IMG/VR virus record: IMGVR_UViG_3300048930_000256
Coordinates: 1-54,057 of that record
Source: a virus
Length of the DNA stretch: 54,057 bases
Direction: 5' to 3' (one strand)
The notes beneath the pieces are model-generated. The model did not search any database, was not told the origin of the DNA, and saw nothing but the letters and a program-made list of their open reading frames with translations. A program made the position numbers and the translations under genes. Shown here one piece after another: positions 25,005 through 32,560 of this stretch (position 1 is the stretch's first letter; each line of letters starts with the position of its first letter).

Positions 25005-25040
25005 GCCCGTGGTGGGGATTCCTGCCACGGGTATTTTTTT
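25005..25040 (+). terminator. Intrinsic terminator
   Basis: CCCGTGG (25006-25012) pairs with CCACGGG (25025-25031), and a run of seven T follows at 25034. It is just after the stop codon at 24997. Confidence 0.85.
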
Positions 25041-25051
25041 GAAATTCGCGT

Positions 25052-25076
25052 ACCCGTCAATTTGGCGGGTATTTTT
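25052..25076 (+). terminator. Second tandem intrinsic terminator
   Basis: ACCCGTC pairs with GGCGGGT (one G-T pair) across an AATTT loop, then ATTTTT. It lies 12 bp after the first terminator and before the next gene. Confidence 0.7.
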
Positions 25077-25121
25077 ATAGCGGGAATTCCGCGCAACGGC
25101 CAAATTTTTGGGAAGGAAATT

Positions 25122-25250
25122 GTGAACGTATATCTCACCTATAAGCCAATTGGCGTGAACCGGAAAATTTTCCGTACACGTGAAACAGCAATTCGAGGGG
25201 CTGCATGGATACGTGCAGAGAAAGGAATGAAAATTCTATGGAAGGACTAA
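25122..25250 (+). CDS. Small early protein, unknown function
   Basis: 42 residues from the GTG at 25122, which has GGAAGGA upstream. An upstream in-frame start would extend across the second terminator and is less likely. The sequence (VYLTYKPIGVNRKIF) is basic and ends in WKD. Its end overlaps the next gene's start by 13 bp. Confidence 0.55.
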   Translation: MNVYLTYKPIGVNRKIFRTRETAIRGAAWIRAEKGMKILWKD

Positions 25251-25531
25251 GTACATACTGGGTTTGCGTGGATTGCTACATGCTACACGTAAACAATGAA
25301 TTGCCGGACGGCGTGACCGAACATAATTTTTTGTCGAATTTGGTCGATGAAGAATTGTATACCGGCCTGCTGTACGAGGAACATTCGTGCGGAAAGAAAA
25401 TTGATGACGATTTTAATATCGGGTGTGAGTGCGAACACCAAGAATTTTCTTGGAGTACGTGCGACGGCTGTAGCTCAACACTTGGCGGGCATAGGTTCGC
25501 CATAACGGGAAGGTATAAGTATGCGAAATAA
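25238..25531 (+). CDS. Actinophage-type zinc-ribbon protein
   Basis: 97 residues from the ATG at 25238; an in-frame ATG at 25205 is possible. The N-terminal YWVCVDCYMLHVNNE and C-terminal STCDGCSSTLGGHRFAITGR match a small protein type common in actinophage early regions. Two cysteine pairs suggest zinc binding. The function of the family is unknown to me. Confidence 0.75.
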   Translation: MEGLSTYWVCVDCYMLHVNNELPDGVTEHNFLSNLVDEELYTGLLYEEHSCGKKIDDDFNIGCECEHQEFSWSTCDGCSSTLGGHRFAITGRYKYAK

Positions 25532-25856
25532 ATTTAAGTCAAACGGATTCATGAGTCAGGAATCAATTTATATTGCCGACAAAATCGGTGATTCAAAATA
25601 CTACACGAAGGGAGGATTCCTAAATTCGTATTCACTGGCCTGCGGATACATAGAATCGCTGTGGGTAGGCGACCATAGGATTTCTATGGGATTCGAGGGC
25701 TGTTTCGACGTAAAATTTGCCGGAAATCTTCACGGCGAATATATCCGTATATGGGAAGGATTCGATTCTATAGGCGAGGCTAGGGTAGCGTTCCTACGCC
25801 TATGTAAATGGGTAATCGCTGCATCTGGGAAAGATGAAAGGGAATTTGTTCGATGA
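25521..25856 (+). CDS. Early protein, unknown function
   Basis: 111 residues, overlapping the upstream gene by 11 bp. Beta-rich segments (SLWVGDHRISMGFEG, DVKFAGNLHGEYIRIWEG) precede a C-terminal helix (EARVAFLRLCKWVIAAS). No family is recognised. The start of the next gene overlaps its stop as ATGA. Confidence 0.65.
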   Translation: MRNKFKSNGFMSQESIYIADKIGDSKYYTKGGFLNSYSLACGYIESLWVGDHRISMGFEGCFDVKFAGNLHGEYIRIWEGFDSIGEARVAFLRLCKWVIAASGKDEREFVR

Positions 25857-26050
25857 AACCTGAGACACCTATTCGCAGAATTCAATTCAACGATGACATT
25901 GAAATTGAAGTCTATGTAAATGGAATTGCCACAGTCTGCGTAGATTTTGGCGATTATGTTAGCTGGCGCAAATTCATGTGCTGGGAAAATGAAGACGAGC
26001 TGCTAGAGATGGTAGCAGACTACATAGAAAGGGTGAATGATAATGGATAA
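25853..26050 (+). CDS. Early protein, unknown function
   Basis: 65 residues with an ATGA overlap to the previous gene. It is acidic, with a probable two-strand sheet (FNDDIEIEVYVNGIATVCV) and a C-terminal helix (DELLEMVADYIERVND). No family is recognised. Confidence 0.65.
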   Translation: MKPETPIRRIQFNDDIEIEVYVNGIATVCVDFGDYVSWRKFMCWENEDELLEMVADYIERVNDNG

Positions 26051-26957
26051 GACGCTAGAAATAATTGCCAGTATGTTCAAGCAAAATACTGGGGTCGCGC
26101 TATGCGATAGTGGCGGCCACAATGGGCGCGGCTGGCAACGTCGCGCAGATAAATCACTAGAGGAATTAGCGCGTAGCTACGGGAAAATTGATGCCTATGG
26201 CTGGGTAGATAAAGAGGGTAAGAGCAATCTTGATTTCTACCCTGTTGTCAATACAATAAATTGGCTCAACGATCGGCTATGCTACGACGATGACCTGAAT
26301 AGGCTCATGGATTTATTCATATCGCAAGACGAAGATATGGATTCGTGGGAACAAAAATCTTCGTATGAGCTTCGAGAGGAATTTCCTGCATGGCTACACG
26401 CTAGAGCAAACGAATTCCTAGACGACGGCGGATCGTATTGTCCGGTGACGGACATAGAGCTAACAGAATTTCTTGAAGATGAAAGCTCTGAATGGGGAAT
26501 CAGTGACCCTATAACAGAAAATTCGTACAACTACGACAACACGCTCGACAACATAATTTTATTCACAGCGTTTCAGGGATACTGTGACGCGATTGTGATT
26601 CTACAGGTACACAACGGGGCAGATGCTAGAGGCGGGTACACGATGCCGAAGGTATTCCGCACCAATGACAGTGATGGAATCTACGGTATGCTTGATTTCA
26701 ATAGGGCTACTGTGTACTGCAATGAGTGTGATTCAAACTGGGAATCTGACTACACTCTAGGCGACATTCAAAATCTGCCAGCAATAATTTGCGAGAGCAG
26801 TATCGAAGCTGCTGCCAGAGCGAAAGGCTCATGCGAGAATCGTATCGAAGAGCTGGATATATCGAAAGCAGACTGGCATCACATTGTCTACTGCAAGGAA
26901 ACTGGGCAAGTATATTGCCCGAAATGCGGAGAGGGAACACTGGGGGCATCATCATGA
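26043..26957 (+). CDS. Conserved phage early protein with zinc ribbon
   Basis: 304 residues from the ATG at 26043, nine bases after AAAGGG; an ATG two codons earlier is too close to that site. The N-terminal MFKQNTGVALCDSGGHNGRGW pattern belongs to a phage protein type I have seen in many phage early regions without known function. The C-terminal half has CNEC and VYCPKCGEG pairs that could hold zinc. Acidic overall. Confidence 0.75.
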   Translation: MDKTLEIIASMFKQNTGVALCDSGGHNGRGWQRRADKSLEELARSYGKIDAYGWVDKEGKSNLDFYPVVNTINWLNDRLCYDDDLNRLMDLFISQDEDMDSWEQKSSYELREEFPAWLHARANEFLDDGGSYCPVTDIELTEFLEDESSEWGISDPITENSYNYDNTLDNIILFTAFQGYCDAIVILQVHNGADARGGYTMPKVFRTNDSDGIYGMLDFNRATVYCNECDSNWESDYTLGDIQNLPAIICESSIEAAARAKGSCENRIEELDISKADWHHIVYCKETGQVYCPKCGEGTLGASS

Positions 26958-27313
26958 CAGAAACACTATCAATGCTAGAAATGAAAATTGATTCGTGCCT
27001 GCGAGATGAAAATTCTGGTGCGTCAGTATTCGACATGTTGCCAGCATGGAAAGCTGAATATGAGTATGTAAACGGAATCGAAGTAGAGGGTAGCGGCGGA
27101 CTGACGCTACTCGACCACTATATGCGAATGGCAATGATTGATTCTGAATACGATGAAATCAAATACGTTCATGACGATTTTGTTATGAGCAGAATCGGTA
27201 GGTGTGTGTTCACACTCAACGGCTCAGGATTCTACGCAGCATGTCTGCATGATTCCATTGCAGACGCAGAAAAATTCATGAACGAATACTCGGAGGATAC
27301 AGATGAAGTATAA
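26954..27313 (+). CDS. Early protein, unknown function
   Basis: 119 residues from the ATG at 26954, which overlaps the previous stop as ATGA. In-frame codons upstream lie inside the other gene. The protein is acidic and has no recognised motif. It overlaps the next gene by 11 bp. Confidence 0.65.
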   Translation: MTETLSMLEMKIDSCLRDENSGASVFDMLPAWKAEYEYVNGIEVEGSGGLTLLDHYMRMAMIDSEYDEIKYVHDDFVMSRIGRCVFTLNGSGFYAACLHDSIADAEKFMNEYSEDTDEV

Positions 27314-27854
27314 GGTCGGAACAATAGTAAAGAAAGTGAACGGCGTAGATAATTTTCTAGCGTTCAACATACCAGACAAGGTTGCGTATAAATGGATACG
27401 TGAGAATGGAGATGACGAGCATAGATTCGTACCTACGCAGGATTCTGATATCTATTACGATGATGAGGTGTCGTATAAAGAATTGTGTGTGACGCTCGAC
27501 AATGCTGGGCATAGGGATATACAGCCGCCAACGATACGCAATAAGCGCGAACACCTTTACAATGAATTGGCTGACATCGCTGGCAGCATACTGTTCGCTT
27601 GGCTGAAAGAGCGTGTTGGATTCAATGGCTCTACAAATCTTGCCAAGAGCATTGAGGAAATAGCAGACCACGAGTACGGCATAGGAACAGCCAAGTATAT
27701 TTGGGCTGGGATTGTTGCAGAAATCTACGACTATGAACCAGATGTATGCACAATCGCCATTGTGCAGTATCATTACATAAAGCTCGACGAGGTTCCTACA
27801 CAACTAAAGGCAAGCGCAGTAGATGACTACTGGGAAAAGTACGGCAATGAATAG
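27303..27854 (+). CDS. Early protein, unknown function
   Basis: 183 residues. The N-terminal part has a beta-strand pattern (KYKVGTIVKKVNGVDNFLAF) and the rest is helical and acidic (SIEEIADHEYG, WAGIVAEIYDYEPD). The start has GGAGGA nearby. No family is recognised. Confidence 0.65.
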   Translation: MKYKVGTIVKKVNGVDNFLAFNIPDKVAYKWIRENGDDEHRFVPTQDSDIYYDDEVSYKELCVTLDNAGHRDIQPPTIRNKREHLYNELADIAGSILFAWLKERVGFNGSTNLAKSIEEIADHEYGIGTAKYIWAGIVAEIYDYEPDVCTIAIVQYHYIKLDEVPTQLKASAVDDYWEKYGNE

Positions 27855-28077
27855 CGTAAGGGAAATGATGATAGGCGAAATGATACTTGGCCTAGTGCAG
27901 ATGAAAATTTTCTGCAACATCACGGGCAAGGTGTTGGACTACAGGACATGCAAGGTGTTGTTCGATAAAGACGGTCTGCCAGAAGATGTTATCCATGAAT
28001 CTGCCGAAATACCATCAGAGATTGTGGAAACACTGGAAGGTCTTGGCTACACAATCAAATCACAGAAAGGAAAATGA
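27847..28077 (+). CDS. Early protein, unknown function
   Basis: 76 residues from the ATG at 27847, overlapping the previous gene by 8 bp. Segment KIFCNITGKVLDYRTCKVLFD resembles a small beta hairpin found in phage early proteins, with two cysteines. No family is recognised. Confidence 0.6.
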   Translation: MNSVREMMIGEMILGLVQMKIFCNITGKVLDYRTCKVLFDKDGLPEDVIHESAEIPSEIVETLEGLGYTIKSQKGK

Positions 28078-28078
28078 T

Positions 28079-28309
28079 ATGACCTACTTAGACACATTGA
28101 TGGAAGAGAAAGGTATTGATGACTACGATAGCTTCACCTTCGAGCATGATGGAGAAATGCACATCATGGAATATGGGTACATTCGGCAGGCTATCAACAG
28201 TGCGTCAAAGAAAGAACAGGAGGCCATACATAACACGCTACGGCAAATCGATTTCAGAAATGGCCGCGTAGAAAACTATCTAAAGCACCTTGCGCGAGCA
28301 TTGGTATAA
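28079..28309 (+). CDS. Early protein, unknown function
   Basis: 76 residues from the ATG at 28079, after GAAAGGAAAATGAT. Helical and acidic (ASKKEQEAIHNTLRQIDF). No family is recognised. A longer in-frame ORF upstream overlaps the previous gene and is rejected. Confidence 0.6.
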   Translation: MTYLDTLMEEKGIDDYDSFTFEHDGEMHIMEYGYIRQAINSASKKEQEAIHNTLRQIDFRNGRVENYLKHLARALV

Positions 28310-28327
28310 AGGGAAAGGAGAACGAAA

Positions 28328-28672
28328 ATGATGCAGTATAGCTTTACAATCACAATAGATGGAGATGACCTTGAATATACAGAGCTTCGTCCTGCACACT
28401 ATGATGACGAAGACTTCGACCATGAAGCGCTCGACGAGTTCATGGACAATGTTGTGTCTATCATGGAGGAATCCTATCAAGAGAGTAGCTTCTACAACGA
28501 CCTGAGAGAAGCATGGGCGTATGCCAAGACCTGCGCAGATAAGCCCGAGCTTCACCACCCCGACTGTGACTTCAAGGTTTCTTCGGACGCTAAACATGCC
28601 GCTGAAACCTTTGGCACTGACGAGAAGATAGAAGTCCACGAATGTAATCTTGGCTGCTTAGGAGGAGAATAG
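28328..28672 (+). CDS. Acidic early protein, unknown function
   Basis: 114 residues after an AAAGGAG site. A long acidic middle (HYDDEDFDHEALDEFMD) precedes a histidine/cysteine-containing tail (ELHHPDCDFKV, ECNLGCLGGE). A DNA-mimic role would fit the acidity but is speculative. Confidence 0.6.
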   Translation: MMQYSFTITIDGDDLEYTELRPAHYDDEDFDHEALDEFMDNVVSIMEESYQESSFYNDLREAWAYAKTCADKPELHHPDCDFKVSSDAKHAAETFGTDEKIEVHECNLGCLGGE

Positions 28673-28674
28673 AA

Positions 28675-28875
28675 ATGGAAGACCTATGTATCAACTGCGA
28701 GCGACCGGAAGAAGAGTGCGATGACGAGTATGTTTGTCTGGAAACACAGGCGTACATATCCCTCATGGACGTTTTGAAAAAACATGTTCCACAAGAGGCT
28801 ATGTCAGAGGTTGATATGGCTTTAGCAAGTTGGGGCGAAGCCGTACAGGAGCTAGGGCACTTCAATGGCTTATAG
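28675..28875 (+). CDS. Small Cys-headed early protein
   Basis: 66 residues. The N-terminus CINCERPEEEC-x6-C could bind zinc. The rest is helical (YISLMDVLKKHV, ALASWGEAVQEL). It follows the previous gene by two bases. No family is recognised. Confidence 0.65.
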   Translation: MEDLCINCERPEEECDDEYVCLETQAYISLMDVLKKHVPQEAMSEVDMALASWGEAVQELGHFNGL

Positions 28876-28900
28876 CTCGACTTACCAAAAAGGATAAATC

Positions 28901-29311
28901 ATGAACATCGACTACCAAGTAAAATACAAAGACGCTATACGAGAAGCCAAGCTGCTCCTATCTGACAACGGTGAGAACCCAGAGTATGACAGAGGTGTGG
29001 TGGAGATTATTGCCTACCTGTTCGATTTGGGCGATGAGCCAACCACGCAGGTGTGCGCAGATTTGGGGCTATCTTATCCAGAATATATCCCCTCGCTTGT
29101 TGAAACGGTTGAGGTTGCTGCTTCAAGAGTACACCAAGAGATAGAAATATACTCAGCAAACGAGCTGGTATCAGGAACGCCCATAGCTTGCGAGCTTATG
29201 AATATGGCGAGCGAATGGGCTGACATGTACCCAAACGCAAAGCAGGCGTATGCGGTAGTAAATAGGTATCGACGAGAGCTGGCTGAGTTGGCAGAAAAGA
29301 GCAGAGTATGA
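28901..29311 (+). CDS. Early protein, unknown function
   Basis: 136 residues with an AAAAGGAT site upstream. The protein is almost all helix, with two pieces (GVVEIIAYLFDLGDEP, ANELVSGTPIACELMNMASEWADM). No family is recognised. The next gene starts inside its stop codon (ATGA). Confidence 0.65.
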   Translation: MNIDYQVKYKDAIREAKLLLSDNGENPEYDRGVVEIIAYLFDLGDEPTTQVCADLGLSYPEYIPSLVETVEVAASRVHQEIEIYSANELVSGTPIACELMNMASEWADMYPNAKQAYAVVNRYRRELAELAEKSRV

Positions 29312-29661
29312 ATATCGAAGAGCTACATGAAGAGATAAGCAACTCGAAGCCTATTGGCTGCTGGCTAACAGGTGCAGACTATGAAGCAGAAACCATAGAC
29401 ATGTTCGCAAGAATGAGAGATGGAAGAAAGATAGTTGCAAGATTCAACCGCAAGCAATCTTTCGTAAGCCTCTACGTCGAAGAGATGGGACAGCTACAGC
29501 ATAAGGAGTGGTACAAAACACCAGCAGAAATTATGCTATCACTGTTCGGGTACTTCAATGCCCTGCCCATAGATGTAGACGAGTTCGATGGTGATGAACG
29601 CTTCGATGCAATGGAAGACTACATTGAAGAGGCATACAAGAAAGTAGGTATCAGGAAATGA
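29308..29661 (+). CDS. Early protein, unknown function
   Basis: 117 residues with ATGA coupling to both neighbours. Alternating strands (GRKIVARFNRKQSFVSLYVEE) and an acidic C-terminal helix (FDAMEDYIEEAYKKVG). No family is recognised. Confidence 0.65.
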   Translation: MNIEELHEEISNSKPIGCWLTGADYEAETIDMFARMRDGRKIVARFNRKQSFVSLYVEEMGQLQHKEWYKTPAEIMLSLFGYFNALPIDVDEFDGDERFDAMEDYIEEAYKKVGIRK

Positions 29662-30119
29662 AATACAAGAGCGATGTACGCAAAAAAGAATACAGGGATA
29701 CAAAAAACTATCGACTGGTACAAGTAAGTTATGGTCTTAGGTATATCAAGGGGAACCAACTACCGTACTTCTTCGCTGTGGGTAGCGCGTGGGAGTATGG
29801 GAATCTCTCAGCCAGTCCGAATGTTGCCGGCTATTTGTCTGACCTACGTGAGATTGATGATGAGCTGAAGCCATTCGTACAGCTACATCTCAGTGACACA
29901 GATGGAGTTCCGATACACGCCATAGATAATGGTTGGTACTGGTATCACGGTGGAAAATTAGAAACCTGTGCAGACGCTCTAAGAGTGAAGTTATCAGACC
30001 TGCCTACTGGTATGGAAAGCAAAAAAGAATTCTCAGAATTCGTAGACACCCTACGACCTACATGGAAGGAGCTGGCTACCGAAACAATCCTCAAGCATGA
30101 CCTCAAATACACAGAATAA
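29658..30119 (+). CDS. Conserved phage early protein, unknown function
   Basis: 153 residues. The pattern GNQLPYFFAVGSAWE, FVQLHLSDTDGVPIHAIDNGWYW is seen in a small protein carried by other actinophages, with no function known to me. Coupled by ATGA to the gene before it. Confidence 0.7.
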   Translation: MKYKSDVRKKEYRDTKNYRLVQVSYGLRYIKGNQLPYFFAVGSAWEYGNLSASPNVAGYLSDLREIDDELKPFVQLHLSDTDGVPIHAIDNGWYWYHGGKLETCADALRVKLSDLPTGMESKKEFSEFVDTLRPTWKELATETILKHDLKYTE

Positions 30120-30143
30120 CAATCAACTGAAAGGAGTTATGAC

Positions 30144-30713
30144 ATGGGCTGGACAAGCGCATATAAACCAGAGCGGCTAACCGCAAAGCAATTTATTAGT
30201 GAGGAGCTAAACGCAAACGGCTACGAAGTAGTAGCTGCATCATCTAAGGGAAGCACAGTGTACGCTGCCGTGCGTCACCCTGAAGGATACGTATTCGGCG
30301 TAGTCACAATAACATCTACTCGAAAGATTGATGGGTTCAACTTCTCATGGAAGATGATGGACGAATCTGAAGGGCCGAACGAATCTGAGATGCCGAAGAG
30401 TGTATTCGACAAACTCACACCGCTAGACGAGATGCCAACAGCTTCTGAGTATGCTGCTGAGTGGAGGGAAAGGGTGAAGGTGAACCTGTCAAAACCCAAA
30501 GTATCGCTGGCTGTCGGAGATACGGTGCTTGTATCAGAAGGTATCAGGATAACTAATGGCGATACGGTTTACAGCTTCACGTTTCTAGGAGGCTACGAAG
30601 CTGAAATAGAAACACGCGGAGAGCGGCTTCGTCTGCGGCTACCAAAAAGCTGGAAGCGAATGTTCAACTACACCGTAGTACCGCAAGGGCAACAGTCCAA
30701 TGCTGCGGGATAG
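30144..30713 (+). CDS. Conserved protein of the DUF6927 type
   Basis: 189 residues with AAAGGAG upstream. The layout ERLTAKQFISEELNANGYEVV, AAVRHPEGYVFGVVTIT, FNFSWKMMDESEGPNES is like a family found in plasmids and phages, often near anti-restriction genes. That neighbourhood is not seen here and the function is unknown. The C-terminal third (about 130-185) is a small beta domain. Confidence 0.65.
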   Translation: MGWTSAYKPERLTAKQFISEELNANGYEVVAASSKGSTVYAAVRHPEGYVFGVVTITSTRKIDGFNFSWKMMDESEGPNESEMPKSVFDKLTPLDEMPTASEYAAEWRERVKVNLSKPKVSLAVGDTVLVSEGIRITNGDTVYSFTFLGGYEAEIETRGERLRLRLPKSWKRMFNYTVVPQGQQSNAAG

Positions 30714-30771
30714 AACCTACCAAGCCTACATAATAGGGCTAATCATTGGTTATGCGATAGGCAAGCTCTAA
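30700..30771 (+). CDS. Membrane micro-protein (23 residues)
   Basis: An ATG overlaps the end of the previous gene by 14 bp, with AAGGG about 10 bases upstream. The product MLRDRTYQAYIIGLIIGYAI has a charged head and one hydrophobic helix with a small-xxx-small pattern. Similar tiny membrane peptides occur in actinophages. This remains a candidate only. Confidence 0.45.
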   Translation: MLRDRTYQAYIIGLIIGYAIGKL

Positions 30772-31158
30772 CAAACATCGACGGATAACGAAGAGCAAAT
30801 CCCCATCACAAACCTTAGCCAGCCCAAAGGTAGGAAGCGCATGACAGCTATTAATTTTCATTTGAAAGTATCATGATACTCAATGAAATATAACAGCAAG
30901 AAAATTACAAAAGTGTAAAGTTCGTCATATCTATAAATCATTATAGACAAGGACTTGCGCCGCACACATAGCTGGTATCTAGCCGTCGTCCACCTGCAAG
31001 ATATTGCTACCTTAGCTCGGTTCCGTATTCCACGGAAAGTGACCAACCTGAATCGCACTAGGCAACTATGGAGGGATATGAAGTAAGCAAGATAGCACAT
31101 GATAGAAATGCGAGTCAAATTACTGTATGCTACTTACAAATAACGGAAGGGAACCGTA
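30772..31158. promoter_or_regulatory. Intergenic control region with shared motifs
   Basis: No credible gene in 387 bp. The AT-rich part (30840-30950) holds AGTATCATGATACT, a perfect 14-bp palindrome (30867-30880), and CATTATAG (30939-30946) that matches motifs near 23.3-24.0 kb. A GC-normal stretch (about 30950-31100) with small hairpins, such as TTCCGT-ATTCC-ACGGAA, remains unexplained. Confidence 0.65.
30867..30880. promoter_or_regulatory. 14-bp palindrome containing TATCATGATA
   Basis: AGTATCATGATACT is fully self-complementary. Its core equals the palindromes at 22045, 23356, 23451 and 23520. A weaker outer TTGA...TCAA frame surrounds it. It is a probable operator for the genes starting at 31159. 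Confidence 0.7.
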
Positions 31159-31380
31159 ATGAATATCGAAGACCAAATGATAGACGAAGCTCTAGCCTCA
31201 CCAGAGTTCGCAGCGTACTCGGCAATCAAGGAAACCAAGAGGCTTGCGGAAATCTTATGGCACATAATGCCAGATTCTTCTGCTCACCAACGAGCGAAGT
31301 ATGCACTCATTCACCTACAATCTGCTGAGTATGAGATGGAGGCGGAGCTAGGCAAAGCAAAGACGCTGGCAGGTGATTGA
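31159..31380 (+). CDS. Early protein, unknown function
   Basis: 73 residues with GGAAGGG upstream. All-helical sequence (AIKETKRLAEILWHIMP, QSAEYEMEAELGKAKTL). It heads the operon that includes the recombination genes. No family is recognised. Confidence 0.65.
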   Translation: MNIEDQMIDEALASPEFAAYSAIKETKRLAEILWHIMPDSSAHQRAKYALIHLQSAEYEMEAELGKAKTLAGD

Positions 31381-31381
31381 T

Positions 31382-31630
31382 ATGCCAGACATCTATAGGC
31401 CATCAGTGCCTGTCGGCGAATGTACTACGCTGGTAGAAGCAAGCGAGAAGATGAAGTGCAGCTCAACAATGTTGATACAGCATAGGCGCAGAGGAACAGA
31501 AGGATTTCCAAATCCTGTAGCAAGGTTTGGTAGGTCTATCCTCTACGTTGAGTCAGAGCTTGAAGCTTTCTACAAGACTATGTGCTGGAGGCAGGCAGAC
31601 AAATCAATACAAGAGCTAATCGGGGGGTAG
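31382..31630 (+). CDS. Excisionase-like DNA-binding protein
   Basis: 82 residues from the ATG at 31382; a GTG at 31373 is also possible. The segment TLVEASEKMKCSSTMLIQHR followed by FPNPVARFGRSILYVESELEAFY has the winged-helix layout of excisionase/MerR-type DNA-binding proteins. No integrase gene is present, so a regulatory role is more likely than excision. Confidence 0.7.
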   Translation: MPDIYRPSVPVGECTTLVEASEKMKCSSTMLIQHRRRGTEGFPNPVARFGRSILYVESELEAFYKTMCWRQADKSIQELIGG

Positions 31631-31632
31631 CT

Positions 31633-31683
31633 ATGGAAATAATCGCTGTCATATTCGCAATACTAATCCTAATGGAGTTATGA
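31633..31683 (+). CDS. Possible membrane leader peptide (16 residues)
   Basis: ATG at 31633 encodes MEIIAVIFAILILMEL, almost entirely hydrophobic. Its stop overlaps the start of the nuclease gene (31680), so translation could be coupled. It may be a leader peptide only. Confidence 0.35.
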   Translation: MEIIAVIFAILILMEL

Positions 31684-32558
31684 TGTTCACAAATCAAGAC
31701 CTAGAATTCAATCCAAAATCACACAGGTATAAGGTCAAAGACTCTAAGCCTGCAATCTATGTTCCATCTGTGACTACCATCACAGGGCTGCTGGCAAAAA
31801 ACTTTCTAGTTGAGTGGGCTGCAAGGGAGTCTGCAACTGCGGCTGTGTTGGCTGCGATAGAACATGAAGGCGGCATCGAGGAATCGACCATCGATTCATT
31901 CATCAATGCTGGTAGACAGGCTCCAAGAGATATGCGAAAGCATGGGGCTGATGTTGGCACGATAGTTCACCAGCAGATACACATGATGATGCAGCCCGGG
32001 TGGATGCCAAAGCTAGAAGAGGTTCCAGAAGAGCTTCCAATAGAATCGGAGCTGGCGATGGAAGCGTTCGATACATGGCACTCTGAGTTTATGATTGCAG
32101 AAGGTATGGAGCCTGTTCTTGTAGAGCAGATAGTTGCTCACCCGAGCGGGCTGTACTGTGGGACATTCGACCTGCTCATGAGCAATGGTGAGAAGACTGT
32201 ACTTGTGGACTTCAAGACAAGTAATCAGTCTGAATCAAATCCACTTGCGATATACCCAGAATACTTCTTTCAGATTGCTGCATACTATAAGGCTGTCATG
32301 GACGGGAGGGTAATCGTAGGGGAAAATGTTGGAGTGATTGTAGACAAGATTGATGAGGCGCAGATAGTTGCGCTGGGCAAGAACGGCCAGCTTGGAACGA
32401 CCACTCTACAAAGAGATGAGCTTGAAGAATATAGTCAGTCATTCATGAAGGTTGCCGAGCTATATCCCACGTACAGAAAGATAGAGCGTGAGATACGAAG
32501 GCTCAACAAACAAGAGGCTACGCACAGAGCGGAGCTACTAGAAACCATAGGAGAATAA
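31680..32558 (+). CDS. RecB/Cas4-like PD-(D/E)XK nuclease
   Basis: 292 residues. Conserved pieces of the RecB/Cas4-type fold are visible: GTIVH (93-97), E149, GTFDLL with D164, VLVDFKTS with D177 and K179, and Q198 in QIAAYYKA. These support a DNA exonuclease. It precedes an ERF-type annealing protein, so the pair is likely to act in recombination and replication of the phage genome, like lambda Exo/Beta. No iron-sulfur cysteines are seen. Confidence 0.88.
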   Translation: MMFTNQDLEFNPKSHRYKVKDSKPAIYVPSVTTITGLLAKNFLVEWAARESATAAVLAAIEHEGGIEESTIDSFINAGRQAPRDMRKHGADVGTIVHQQIHMMMQPGWMPKLEEVPEELPIESELAMEAFDTWHSEFMIAEGMEPVLVEQIVAHPSGLYCGTFDLLMSNGEKTVLVDFKTSNQSESNPLAIYPEYFFQIAAYYKAVMDGRVIVGENVGVIVDKIDEAQIVALGKNGQLGTTTLQRDELEEYSQSFMKVAELYPTYRKIEREIRRLNKQEATHRAELLETIGE

Positions 32559-32560
32559 CA

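Noticed and set aside
26789-26953. Upstream extension of the 26954 gene
   Set aside because: It runs inside the 26043 gene in another frame; the ATGA overlap at 26954 gives a better start.
31068-31328. ORF starting MEGYEVSKIAHD
   Set aside because: It overlaps the better supported 31159 gene in another frame, and its second half is a shadow of that gene.
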